From the NCBI GenBank assembly GCA_905236455.1, contig CAJOPT010000100.1:1-38909 (forward strand): DNA of 38,909 nucleotides, given 5' to 3'. The DNA comes from an uncultured Prevotella sp. GTDB taxonomy: Bacteria > Bacteroidota > Bacteroidia > Bacteroidales > Bacteroidaceae. The notes under the pieces were generated by a model. That model was not told where the DNA came from. It did not search any database and saw nothing but the letters and a program-made list of their open reading frames with translations. Shown in pieces: positions 1 through 6,982 of this stretch; within the stretch, counting starts at the first letter, position 1; the number at the start of each line of letters is the position of its first letter. Both the position numbers and the translations under genes were made by a program.

Positions 1-1304
1 ACGGAACTCTAACTGCTGAACAGAAAACTGCCATCCGTGAACTCATCGATAATCCAAACAACTTGGAGCAGATGACACAGGGATATTACCGTATCATCAC
101 CTATGCATGGGAGAAACAGGCGGATACACCTGAGCGTCGCTATGTGCGTGGCTATCTCTATGGCGACGGAACCAGTAACGATATCAAGGAGTACGACTCC
201 ACCAACGGAGCCGTCAAGTCTCTTGTAGCCAATGAGACGACCGCAGCTGCCGAGTATGATCCTGCAAGTATCTTCTGGTTTGAGGGTACGACTTCTGGAG
301 AAAACGGAAGCGGCTATCCGCGCTACTACGTCCGAACACAGGGCTTGAACTTGGCTGGAAGTGGAATGAACAGTGGCGATGCCTACAAGTGTCGTTACGA
401 GAATCTTGGTGCCGCTGTTACTCAGCTTAAGACCAGCGACACTGAATCGAGACAGTATCTGAGTGCTACACCTACAGAGCGTACCAATACCAACCAGTGC
501 TTCGACGAACAGGCAGGTATTTTCAAAACCCGCATGTATCTGCAGAAAGTGGGTGAGGCAAACGATAATGAGTTACCATTCAAATTGAAGATGAATAATT
601 ATGGGGATGGTTATTGCTACTCTACATTCTATGTGCCATACGATATAGACATTCAGACAGAGGGCAGTGTTGCCTTTATCGGTAAATTCGAACATCCGAA
701 CAGTGCTGCTGGTGGAACGACAGCTGATGGTTATACAGAGGCAAGCAATAAGATTCGTTGTCATTCAATTAATGACTATACTCAGGAGACACAAAGGTTT
801 GTTCCTGCTGCTACTCCAGTGTTGATTCGTGTGCCGGCAAGCAATGTGGGAGAAGACACAAATGGGACGTTCTTTGTAGATATAGACCTTCCAAACAATG
901 CGCCATCTGAAGCGGTGCCAGCTACAGACAATAGTTTCCTCGGTTCATATCTGACCCGGAAACTTCCTGATGGTACAGGTACCATATACGTGTTTGGTAA
1001 GTCTGCTAAATATGGTCCAGGCTTCTTCAAAAATTCTGGAAATGTAGACGGAATGCCAAAGAATAATCTTAACATTAAGAGTAATAAGATGTATTATATT
1101 ACTCCGACAACAGAAAGTAAGCAATACACACTAGAGTTGTATGAGATGGATGAGGTTACAGGCATAATGTATCAGACGGATGGATTTTCCGTTTCTTCAG
1201 ATTCTGAGGATGGCAAGTTCTATGATTTACAAGGACGCCGTATAGAGCATCCTGTACAGCGTGGTGTATATATAGTTAATGGTAAAAAGAAGGTCATAAA
1301 GTAA
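1..1304 (+). CDS. C-terminal part of a secreted surface protein (5' truncated)
   Basis: The reading frame is open from base 3, so the gene starts outside the window; a TTG at 63 is only an internal codon. About 434 residues are visible. The body is rich in Asn, Gly, Thr and Tyr and looks like an extracellular beta-rich protein; a YSTFYVPYDIDI stretch recalls the TFYAPF-type segment of many Prevotella secreted proteins. The end reads FYDLQGRRIEHP...GVYIVNGKK, the short tail found on many Prevotella and Bacteroides exported proteins and resembling type IX sorting tails. I cannot assign a catalytic function. A small acidic gene follows 9 nt downstream and may be co-transcribed. Confidence 0.75.
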   Translation, partial: GTLTAEQKTAIRELIDNPNNLEQMTQGYYRIITYAWEKQADTPERRYVRGYLYGDGTSNDIKEYDSTNGAVKSLVANETTAAAEYDPASIFWFEGTTSGENGSGYPRYYVRTQGLNLAGSGMNSGDAYKCRYENLGAAVTQLKTSDTESRQYLSATPTERTNTNQCFDEQAGIFKTRMYLQKVGEANDNELPFKLKMNNYGDGYCYSTFYVPYDIDIQTEGSVAFIGKFEHPNSAAGGTTADGYTEASNKIRCHSINDYTQETQRFVPAATPVLIRVPASNVGEDTNGTFFVDIDLPNNAPSEAVPATDNSFLGSYLTRKLPDGTGTIYVFGKSAKYGPGFFKNSGNVDGMPKNNLNIKSNKMYYITPTTESKQYTLELYEMDEVTGIMYQTDGFSVSSDSEDGKFYDLQGRRIEHPVQRGVYIVNGKKKVIK

Positions 1305-1313
1305 GAGAGGAAG

Positions 1314-1517
1314 ATGAAGATGCGTACAAAGAAAGAATACTTAATACCGTTATCGGAGATTGTGATTCTCAGAATTGGTGACATTCTGGAAGATGTAGTC
1401 ATATTTTCTGCTCAGAAAGAGGAGGATGATCCAGAAGAAGAGGTGGATCAAGATTCAAAAGAGATATTTGAGATGTATCCTAATACTTTCCAGCACCATA
1501 ACCCCTGGGAAGACTAA
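1314..1517 (+). CDS. Small acidic protein of unknown function (67 aa)
   Basis: It starts 9 nt after the stop of the surface-protein gene, with a purine-rich AGAGAGGAAG just before the ATG; a second ATG two codons on (1320) is equally possible. The product has a basic start (MKMRTKKEYLIP), a short hydrophobic stretch (LSEIVILRIGDIL), then a run of acidic residues (EEDDPEEEVDQD) and the end HHNPWED. It has no clear signal peptide or cysteine. Small proteins starting KKxYxxP and ending near NPW are, from memory, frequent in Prevotella, often beside surface proteins, but I know of no function. A hairpin terminator follows directly. Confidence 0.6.
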   Translation: MKMRTKKEYLIPLSEIVILRIGDILEDVVIFSAQKEEDDPEEEVDQDSKEIFEMYPNTFQHHNPWED

Positions 1518-1540
1518 GTAATCGGTGAATTCTATATGAC

Positions 1541-1578
1541 AATGCGGTCGCACAGATTTATTCTGATGCGACCGCATT
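1541..1578. terminator. Bidirectional hairpin terminator
   Basis: A perfect 12-bp inverted repeat (AATGCGGTCGCA / TGCGACCGCATT) encloses a 14-nt loop and is followed on the plus strand by a T-rich run (ACTTTTCTTT). It sits between the convergent small acidic gene and the nucleoside kinase, so it can serve both. Confidence 0.8.
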
Positions 1579-1598
1579 ACTTTTCTTTGTATAGCTTA

Positions 1599-3284
1599 TC
1601 AAATCTTATACTTAAAGCTGGAGCCGCCTACGAACTCGCGCATGATGCTCGTTGGTGGTATCTCTTTGTCGCTAATAGGAATGAAGAAGTGGATGAACTT
1701 CAACAGACGATGTGCCTCGGAGTATTCCGGACAGTTCTTCGGTACGCTTGCAAGGATAATCTCTGCGTGGGTGCGCAATACCGCAAACTCAATGTTAAGG
1801 GCGGAGTTGAACATTACGTCAGCTGTCTCCTGGAATGGGAATATCCATTTGTCCTCAGCCTCACATACGTTCTTCCACTGGCTGATAGTTTCTCTCGCAG
1901 TGAAAGCTCCTTTATTATAGTCGCGGATGATGCGCCTTAGTAAGCGGTTGTCGCGCACTGGTATCCAGTTGTGGTCATCAAGGGAGATACTTGTAAGTGC
2001 CGATATATAGACCTTGAACTTTGCGTAGTCGGGAATCTTCTTTGTAAGTAATGGGTTCAAGGCATGAATACCCTCAATGATGAGCACGCTGTCGCTTGAC
2101 AGCTTCATCTTCTTACCGTTCCATTCACGCTTGCCCGTGACGAAATTATATTCCGGAACCTCAACGCACTCGCCTGACATCAATCTTAATAGGTGGTCCT
2201 CAAGAAGTGAGTATTCTACTGTCTCGATATTGTCAAAGTCATAGTCTCCGTTAGGCAGCTTCGGGGTGTCAAGGCGGTTTACGAAGTAGTCGTCGGTGGA
2301 GAAAGAGAAAGGACGAAGACCGCATGCCAACAGCTGGACGCTAAGGCGTTTGCAGAACGTCGTCTTTCCTGACGATGACGGTCCGGTGATGAGAATCAGC
2401 CGCACAGGATGTTCTTCCTGATGGAAGCGACGGTCTATCTCTTCTGCTATCTGTACAATCTTCTTTTCCTGCAGGGCCTCGCTCACTTGAATCAGCTCCG
2501 AGGCGTGTCCTCTGAGGATAGCTTTGTTTACGTCACCTGCGTTAGAAAGGCGCATGATGATGTCCCAATGGGTCTTCTCGGCAAACATCTCGTATGTCTT
2601 CGGCATGTCGACCTTCTCTGCAAGTACTGTGGGATTGTTCCAGTCGGGTACACGCAGAAGCATACCGTCATGGTATGGCTCCAGTCCCCATACCTGTAGG
2701 TAGCCTGCCGAGGGTACGAGTGGTCCATAGTAATAGTCAACGGTGTCTCCTAATGTGTAATAGTCGCTGTAAATCTGTCCGCTGGTCTCCAGTAACTTTA
2801 CCTTGTCGGTGAAACCTCTTTCCGCAAAAACACGGACAGCCTCCTCTGTAGTAGCCTCGTTACGTCTGAAAGGCATGTCGGTATTGACAATCTCCTGCAT
2901 CCGCTCACGGATCTTGTCAATGTCACCTTCTACCAGTTGCTCATTCTTCGCTTTCTTGAAATTGCAATAATAGCCTCGCGAGATAGTATGCTCTATGAAG
3001 AGCTTTGAGCCGGGGAAGATGTCCTGTGTGGCTTTGTATAGGACAAAACACAGTGACCGTACATAGACACGGTGTCCTGAGCCTTCACGGGCGTCAAGAA
3101 ACTCCACGTCACGGTTCTGGTATAGTCTGAACTTCAGTCCTTGGGATGCGTTGTTTACTTTCGCGGAAACTACTGGATACTGCATCTGCAACTCGTCGGC
3201 GAACTCTTGGTATACATCAAGCAAGGAAGTTCCCTCAGGGAAACTCTTTGTGATGTTGTTGTTTTTACATCTGATTTGTAACAT
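1599..3284 (-). CDS. Uridine kinase-like nucleoside kinase with N-terminal TGS domain
   Basis: The 561-residue protein has a TGS domain (about 1-65), a region resembling the second additional domain of threonyl-tRNA synthetase (about 70-170, with EHTISRGYYCNF), a linker, then a P-loop kinase domain of the uridine kinase/phosphoribulokinase family. Visible motifs are the Walker A GPSSSGKT (301-308), STDDYF after it, and LIIEGIHALNP. The HxxxH editing motif of the synthetase domain is not present (RVYVRSLCFVLY there), so that module is probably non-catalytic and may sense RNA or nucleotides. The expected reaction is phosphorylation of a pyrimidine nucleoside with NTP in the cytoplasm; the exact substrate is not visible. 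The gene is monocistronic and divergent from the flavodoxin gene, with its own promoter at 3301-3331. Confidence 0.85.
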   Translation of the reverse strand: MLQIRCKNNNITKSFPEGTSLLDVYQEFADELQMQYPVVSAKVNNASQGLKFRLYQNRDVEFLDAREGSGHRVYVRSLCFVLYKATQDIFPGSKLFIEHTISRGYYCNFKKAKNEQLVEGDIDKIRERMQEIVNTDMPFRRNEATTEEAVRVFAERGFTDKVKLLETSGQIYSDYYTLGDTVDYYYGPLVPSAGYLQVWGLEPYHDGMLLRVPDWNNPTVLAEKVDMPKTYEMFAEKTHWDIIMRLSNAGDVNKAILRGHASELIQVSEALQEKKIVQIAEEIDRRFHQEEHPVRLILITGPSSSGKTTFCKRLSVQLLACGLRPFSFSTDDYFVNRLDTPKLPNGDYDFDNIETVEYSLLEDHLLRLMSGECVEVPEYNFVTGKREWNGKKMKLSSDSVLIIEGIHALNPLLTKKIPDYAKFKVYISALTSISLDDHNWIPVRDNRLLRRIIRDYNKGAFTARETISQWKNVCEAEDKWIFPFQETADVMFNSALNIEFAVLRTHAEIILASVPKNCPEYSEAHRLLKFIHFFIPISDKEIPPTSIMREFVGGSSFKYKI

Positions 3285-3300
3285 GGCTTTAGGTTTTCTG

Positions 3301-3348
3301 CAAAGTTACGAAAAATCGAGTGCAGAACAAAAGAAACTCGTTTCTTTT
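3301..3348 (-). promoter_or_regulatory. Promoter of the nucleoside kinase gene with dyad at -33
   Basis: On the minus strand the -7 element TAACTTTG is at 3308-3301 and the -33 TTTG at 3331-3328, separated by 19 bp. A 9-bp dyad (AAAAGAAAC / GTTTCTTTT, loop TC, 3329-3348) ends in this TTTG. The leader to the ATG is very short (about 10-15 nt). Confidence 0.75.
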
Positions 3349-3514
3349 TTATGCCAAGATGCAGTAACTTATCCAAAGTTACGAAAAATATCTTACATTA
3401 CTATTAGATTAGAGGATCTTTTAGTATCATTTAGGAGGTAATACCTACTTTTGGTTAATCGGTATTTGAAGTTTTTTTGAAGACGTTGTTTCGTAAAAAT
3501 CCTTGTTTTTCGGT

Positions 3515-3546
3515 ATTGTATAGCTCACGGAATGGCCGTACCTTTG
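3515..3546 (+). promoter_or_regulatory. Flavodoxin promoter
   Basis: The -7 element TACCTTTG is at 3539-3546 and a -33 ATTG at 3515-3518, with a 20-bp spacer, giving a leader of roughly 85 nt before the flavodoxin ATG. Confidence 0.7.
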
Positions 3547-3636
3547 CGTACGATTTGCAAAGGATTAGTTACATCTTAGCAACATAAACAGAACACGGAT
3601 TAAGAAAATCAATTCACATATATAAAAAAGGGAAAA

Positions 3637-4131
3637 ATGAACACAACAATCGTAGTTTACGGTTCCTCAACAGGAACATGCGAGGCTATCGCAGAGAAGA
3701 TAGCCCAGAAAATTGGCTGTGAGGCCATCAACGTACAGGACTTGACAGCAGACGTGATTAACAGCAACCAGAACTTGATTCTCGGTACCTCGACATGGGG
3801 CGCAGGTGAGTTGCAGGATGACTGGTACGACGGTCTTAAGGTTCTTCAAGATGCCAACCTCGCAGGAAAGACCATCGCCCTCTTCGGCTGTGGCGATTGC
3901 GAGTCTTATGGCGATACCTTTGTTGGTGGCATCGGTGAGCTGTATAACAGTATTAAGGAGAGCGGAGCGCACTTCGTGGGTGCTGTAAGTACCGACGGAT
4001 ATACCTTCGATGACTCTGAGGCTGTGGTGGATGGCAAATTCGTGGGTCTGCCACTTGATGACGTGAATGAGGATGACAAGACCGATGTCCGCATAGATGC
4101 GTGGATAGCCGAGATTTCTCCAAGTCTTTAA
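3637..4131 (+). CDS. fldA: Flavodoxin
   Basis: This 164-residue long-chain flavodoxin is a cytoplasmic FMN protein that carries one electron at a time in place of ferredoxin. The FMN phosphate loop is SSTGTCE (10-16), the first isoalloxazine-flanking segment is STWGAGELQDDW (52-63, W54), and the second is GCGDCESYGDTF (84-95, with Y91 for ring stacking). The insertion typical of long-chain flavodoxins (EAVVDGKFVGLPLD) lies near the end. The length is normal. It has its own promoter and is followed after 30 nt by the DUF2023 gene, a pairing I recall from other anaerobic Bacteroidetes. Flavodoxin could also supply electrons to the radical SAM enzyme 700 bp downstream, but that is inference. Confidence 0.95.
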   Translation: MNTTIVVYGSSTGTCEAIAEKIAQKIGCEAINVQDLTADVINSNQNLILGTSTWGAGELQDDWYDGLKVLQDANLAGKTIALFGCGDCESYGDTFVGGIGELYNSIKESGAHFVGAVSTDGYTFDDSEAVVDGKFVGLPLDDVNEDDKTDVRIDAWIAEISPSL

Positions 4132-4161
4132 GATTAATTGAGAACTGATAATTGACAATTT

Positions 4162-4548
4162 ATGAAGATGCAGCAGACAATGGTCCAAGTGCTACCGCCA
4201 GAGATGAAGGTACTTATGAACCACATCTATGAATATAAGAAAGGTGTACGAAGAATGGTTCTCTTTACTTGCAACCGCCGTTTCGAGGCGTTTGCTACCC
4301 AACGTCTGTGCCGCCAGTCCATCGACTATGTGGTTCAGCCTGCGGGCAAGGAGAATGTAAATGTCTACTTTGGACGAAAAGAGTGCCTCGATGCCATCCG
4401 TCTGTTCATCACCCGTCCGCTTAATGAGCTGTCGCCCGAGGAGGACTTTATCCTCGGTGCGATGCTTGGCTACGACATCTGCGCCCAGTGTGAGCGTTAT
4501 TGTGAGCGCAAGGCTGCGTGTAAGCGAAAGCCATGCAAGCTTGCTTGA
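4162..4548 (+). CDS. DUF2023 family protein, flavodoxin partner
   Basis: The 128-residue protein matches my memory of the DUF2023 family of small soluble alpha/beta proteins. It has no signal peptide or membrane segment. The most notable feature is the cysteine-rich C-terminus, with Cys at 107, 110, 114, 120 and 125 (CAQCERYC then CKRKPC) in a strongly basic context, which could bind a metal or an Fe-S cluster. It follows flavodoxin by 30 nt on the same strand with no promoter between, so the two are probably co-transcribed, which suggests a role in flavodoxin redox partnering. No enzyme activity can be inferred. An alternative ATG lies two codons in (4168). Confidence 0.8.
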   Translation: MKMQQTMVQVLPPEMKVLMNHIYEYKKGVRRMVLFTCNRRFEAFATQRLCRQSIDYVVQPAGKENVNVYFGRKECLDAIRLFITRPLNELSPEEDFILGAMLGYDICAQCERYCERKAACKRKPCKLA

Positions 4549-4849
4549 GCGTGACCATAGGTATCACAATGGCATTATAGTCATAAATCTGGCCGAGTGT
4601 AAATACTTACTTGGGTACATGACGGCAGTGCGACACATATAATGATGCCACGACACATATAGTGACTGCACAGTGATGGAAACAAGCCTATAGAATATCT
4701 TTAAGAAAGTCCCTATTTATGGTCATTGCGTACGGAAAAGTGACAGCAATGACAGCAAAAAAGCGAAAAACTTTTTTTTATTTTTAGCAAAACCGCAACA
4801 GGTTTTGTGGAAAATTCGTATATTTGCACCAAAATAGTAAGCTCTGCGC
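4549..4849. other. Intergenic region upstream of the radical SAM gene (301 bp)
   Basis: The region contains a 15-bp direct repeat (CGACACATATAATGA at 4631-4645 and CGACACATATAGTGA at 4651-4665, period 20 bp), a tandem TGACAGCAA x2 (4741-4758), a run of eight T near 4773, a CAAAACC/GGTTTTG dyad (about 4788-4807), and a -7 element at 4819. I see no gene in it. Confidence 0.55.
4819..4826 (+). promoter_or_regulatory. Probable -7 element of the radical SAM gene
   Basis: TATATTTG matches TAnnTTTG and lies 23 nt before the ATG at 4850. No good TTTG is found 19-21 bp upstream, so this may be an activator-dependent promoter. Confidence 0.5.
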
Positions 4850-5479
4850 ATGAAAGTACCGTTGATAGGAATCAGCCGTCATAGGTTGGGTAGTGATGGT
4901 GAAGGTGTGACAACGCTTGTGACCTTTCATGGCTGTCCTCTCCGGTGTAAATACTGTCTTAATCCGCAATGTCTGCATAAGAATGGGGTCTGGAGAGAGC
5001 TTGATGAGAAGGCGGTATACGACAATGTGGTAATTGATAATCTATATTTTCTTGCCACGGGTGGAGGAATAACCTTTGGTGGTGGAGAGCCGTGTGTTAG
5101 AAGTGAGTTCATAAAGCACTTTTGTAGTCTTATACCTGAGCAGTGGAACATCGATGTAGAGACTTGTCTGAATGTGGAGCGCAGGCATCTTGTGACGTTG
5201 AAGCCATTGGTGAACCATTACTTTATAGATATCAAGGACATGAATCCTAATATATATATAAGGTACACGGGAAGAAGCAACCGGCGGGTGATAGGTAATC
5301 TTCGTTGGCTTGCTTCTCAAGGATTAGCTGATAAAGTGACAATACGTCTTCCGCATATCCCCGATTACAATACCCCTGAAGATGTTGTCAAAAGCCGAAA
5401 TATTCTTGAGAATATGGGTTTTAAGGATTTTGATGAGTTCGAATACATAACCAACATAGACAAATACAAGAAATTATGA
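4850..5479 (+). CDS. Radical SAM enzyme, PflA/glycyl-radical-activase-like
   Basis: The 209-residue protein has the radical SAM CxxxCxxC motif (C29, C33, C36 in GCPLRCKYC) and the SAM-binding GGE (78-80 in GGGITFGGGEP). After these comes YFIDIKDMNP...YTGRSN, which resembles the DLKQMN...GVSN segment of pyruvate formate-lyase activase. It is shorter than PflA (about 245 aa) and has no SPASM or extra cluster domain. No glycyl radical enzyme gene is nearby. The stop overlaps the start of the next gene (ATGA, 5476-5479), so the Cys-rich protein encoded there is the obvious substrate or partner. I infer a peptide- or protein-modifying role; an anaerobic ribonucleotide reductase activase is less likely given the neighbour. 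The enzyme should act in the cytoplasm. Confidence 0.8.
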   Translation: MKVPLIGISRHRLGSDGEGVTTLVTFHGCPLRCKYCLNPQCLHKNGVWRELDEKAVYDNVVIDNLYFLATGGGITFGGGEPCVRSEFIKHFCSLIPEQWNIDVETCLNVERRHLVTLKPLVNHYFIDIKDMNPNIYIRYTGRSNRRVIGNLRWLASQGLADKVTIRLPHIPDYNTPEDVVKSRNILENMGFKDFDEFEYITNIDKYKKL

Positions 5480-5892
5480 AAGCAGGAAAGCGAATTTGCA
5501 AGGAGCTGAAGGCTGTAAGGAAGAAGATTGCCGACACAAATGGTATTGAGTATCATCCAACAAAGTGCAACCACAAGGGCGACTGTGCCGGAACATGTCC
5601 GAAGTGTGATGAGGAGCTGCGTTATATTGAACGGGAGCTTAACAGGCTACAGGCAATAGGCAAGGCAGCCGTAGTGACAGGTGTGTCACTTGGAATATCA
5701 GCACTGACGAGTTGTAACCTGCTTCGCCCCCAGCCCTCTGGCTATATGGAGCGTTTAGAGGGAGAAGTGCCTGTAAAGGTGGTGCCGGACTCTCTTCAGG
5801 AGATAGAATTAGAAGGTGACGTGCCTGTAAATGTCATAGACAATAACACAGACACGTCATCTATAGATAAACCCTTCATAGAGAAGAGATAA
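5476..5892 (+). CDS. Cys-rich GDCxGTCPxC-domain protein, radical SAM partner (copy A)
   Basis: The 138-residue protein has three parts. Residues 1-55 are a conserved domain with cysteines at 8, 31, 37, 41 and 44 (core GDCAGTCPKC). Residues 62-80 are hydrophobic and end ISALTSC80, which looks like a lipobox placed after a long N-terminal extension. The tail (81-138) is acidic and holds an imperfect repeat, LEGEVPVKVV (94-103) and LEGDVPVNVI (112-121). The start overlaps the radical SAM gene stop by 4 nt, implying translational coupling. The first 55 residues match the protein at 17441 at 33 positions without gaps, while the tails are unrelated. The function is unknown. A modified precursor, or a membrane protein with an N-terminal metal/Fe-S domain, are the two readings I favour. 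Confidence 0.7.
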   Translation: MKAGKRICKELKAVRKKIADTNGIEYHPTKCNHKGDCAGTCPKCDEELRYIERELNRLQAIGKAAVVTGVSLGISALTSCNLLRPQPSGYMERLEGEVPVKVVPDSLQEIELEGDVPVNVIDNNTDTSSIDKPFIEKR

Positions 5893-5918
5893 GTTGTTGG
5901 ATTAATACTCAGTTCCCA

Positions 5919-6362
5919 TTATTCCTCTTTACGGTCATCGATATTATCACCCTCTGTTGGTGCCAAGTCTTTCTCAAACTCAGTGATACCATTGCTGATG
6001 AGGATGTTATACCATTGCAGGAGTTTCTTTATGTCGCTGTTGTGAACGCGGTCGCGGTCATATTCCGGAAGTACGGTGGCAAAGTATGTTGTCAACTCCT
6101 TTGCTGAAGCCTTGCGCCAGTTAAGTGAGGCAGGCTTGCCGTTCTCATGATCTCGAACTTTAGCCAGTACCTCTCCCAGAGGTATGTCCTCAGCTTCAGT
6201 AAACATGGTGATGTCAGCGAGTGATGTGACTCGGTCGGTTGAGAATACAGGCATGCGCTTGTGCGTATCGTCGAGAGTCTCGACAATCAAGTTTGCCTTT
6301 CCACGGCTCACCAGTTTGTAAAGTCCAGGTTTGCCGGCAATTGAAAGAATGGTTTGTAACAT
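5919..6362 (-). CDS. DUF5606 family protein
   Basis: This 147-residue soluble protein starts MLQTILSIAGKPGLYKLVSRG, which matches my memory of the Bacteroidetes-restricted DUF5606 family. The N-terminal half looks like a small beta-barrel, the second half is helical (AKELTTYFATVLPEYD) and the tail is acidic. It is the last gene of the nusB-yajC-ybbR-coaE series, 42 nt after coaE, and converges on copy A of the Cys-rich family. This placement beside coaE recurs in Bacteroidales. Its role is unknown; the context only says it is expressed with housekeeping functions. Confidence 0.8.
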   Translation of the reverse strand: MLQTILSIAGKPGLYKLVSRGKANLIVETLDDTHKRMPVFSTDRVTSLADITMFTEAEDIPLGEVLAKVRDHENGKPASLNWRKASAKELTTYFATVLPEYDRDRVHNSDIKKLLQWYNILISNGITEFEKDLAPTEGDNIDDRKEE

Positions 6363-6404
6363 TGCTTTTTCGTTTTATAGTTATTGTTTTAATTGAGTTA
6401 TTGG

Positions 6405-6971
6405 TTATGAGTTATAAATTTCTTTGAGAAGTTCCCGTACCTGTAAATCTACATCCATATTTCCGTCATTGCAAATCTCATAGTTACTAAGGCGTATAAC
6501 CTCTTCTTGTGGCAGCTGGCGATGAATCCATTCGAGTGCTTTCTCACGGCTGATACCATCACGTCTCATGATACGTGAGATACGGGTCTCAAGAGGTGCG
6601 GTAACACATACCACCTTATTTATATCTATACGTGTGTGGAAGTTGCTGTCAAAGAGGATGGCACTCTCCAGCCAGTCATATCCGGACTGCTCAAAGTCGG
6701 CGGCAACGGCAGGATGAACGATGTCGTTGACAGCTTGGACATTGTCTGGGCTCGCAAGTATAAACTCAGCCATAACCCTCTTTTGTAATTTGTCCTGTTC
6801 GTAGACATGTTCTCCGATAAGAGCAATAAGTGAAGAACGTATCATGGAAGATGAGCGCATTAGCCGTTTTGCCGCCGCGTCACAGTCATATACCTCTATG
6901 CCATATTTTCTCAGCCATTGGCAAACAAACGACTTGCCGGCACCTATGCCACCAGTTATAGCGATTTTCAT
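6405..6971 (-). CDS. coaE: Dephospho-CoA kinase
   Basis: CoaE phosphorylates the 3'-hydroxyl of dephospho-CoA, the last step of coenzyme A synthesis, in the cytoplasm. The 188-residue protein begins with the P-loop GGIGAGKS (7-14), followed by VYDCDAAAKRL, the substrate-binding Asp segment typical of the family, and later RISRIMRRDGISREKA in the lid. The length is close to the usual 195-205. It lies 11 nt downstream of the ybbR-like gene in the same operon. Confidence 0.95.
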   Translation of the reverse strand: MKIAITGGIGAGKSFVCQWLRKYGIEVYDCDAAAKRLMRSSSMIRSSLIALIGEHVYEQDKLQKRVMAEFILASPDNVQAVNDIVHPAVAADFEQSGYDWLESAILFDSNFHTRIDINKVVCVTAPLETRISRIMRRDGISREKALEWIHRQLPQEEVIRLSNYEICNDGNMDVDLQVRELLKEIYNS

Positions 6972-6982
6972 AATCTTATCGG

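Larger units (their letters stand above)
3285..3636. other. Divergent intergenic region (352 bp)
   Basis: This region holds the two divergent promoters annotated separately. Between them lies a second copy of the AAAGTTACGAAAAA string (3377-3390; first copy at 3302-3315), offering a possible extra TAACTTTG on the minus strand, and a small palindrome AGGTA-A-TACCT near 3435-3445. I see no coding sequence or RNA gene. Confidence 0.55.

Noticed and set aside
3667..4188. 173-codon frame antisense to flavodoxin
   Set aside because: It fully overlaps a gene with complete flavodoxin motifs, has no promoter of its own and shows no recognisable domain.
5042..5320. Frame antisense to the radical SAM gene
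   Set aside because: It lies entirely within the radical SAM coding region and lacks any domain or signal.
4850..5479. Anaerobic ribonucleotide reductase activase (NrdG)
   Set aside because: No nrdD is adjacent, the protein is longer than NrdG, and the DIKDMN...GRSN region resembles PflA-type activases more.
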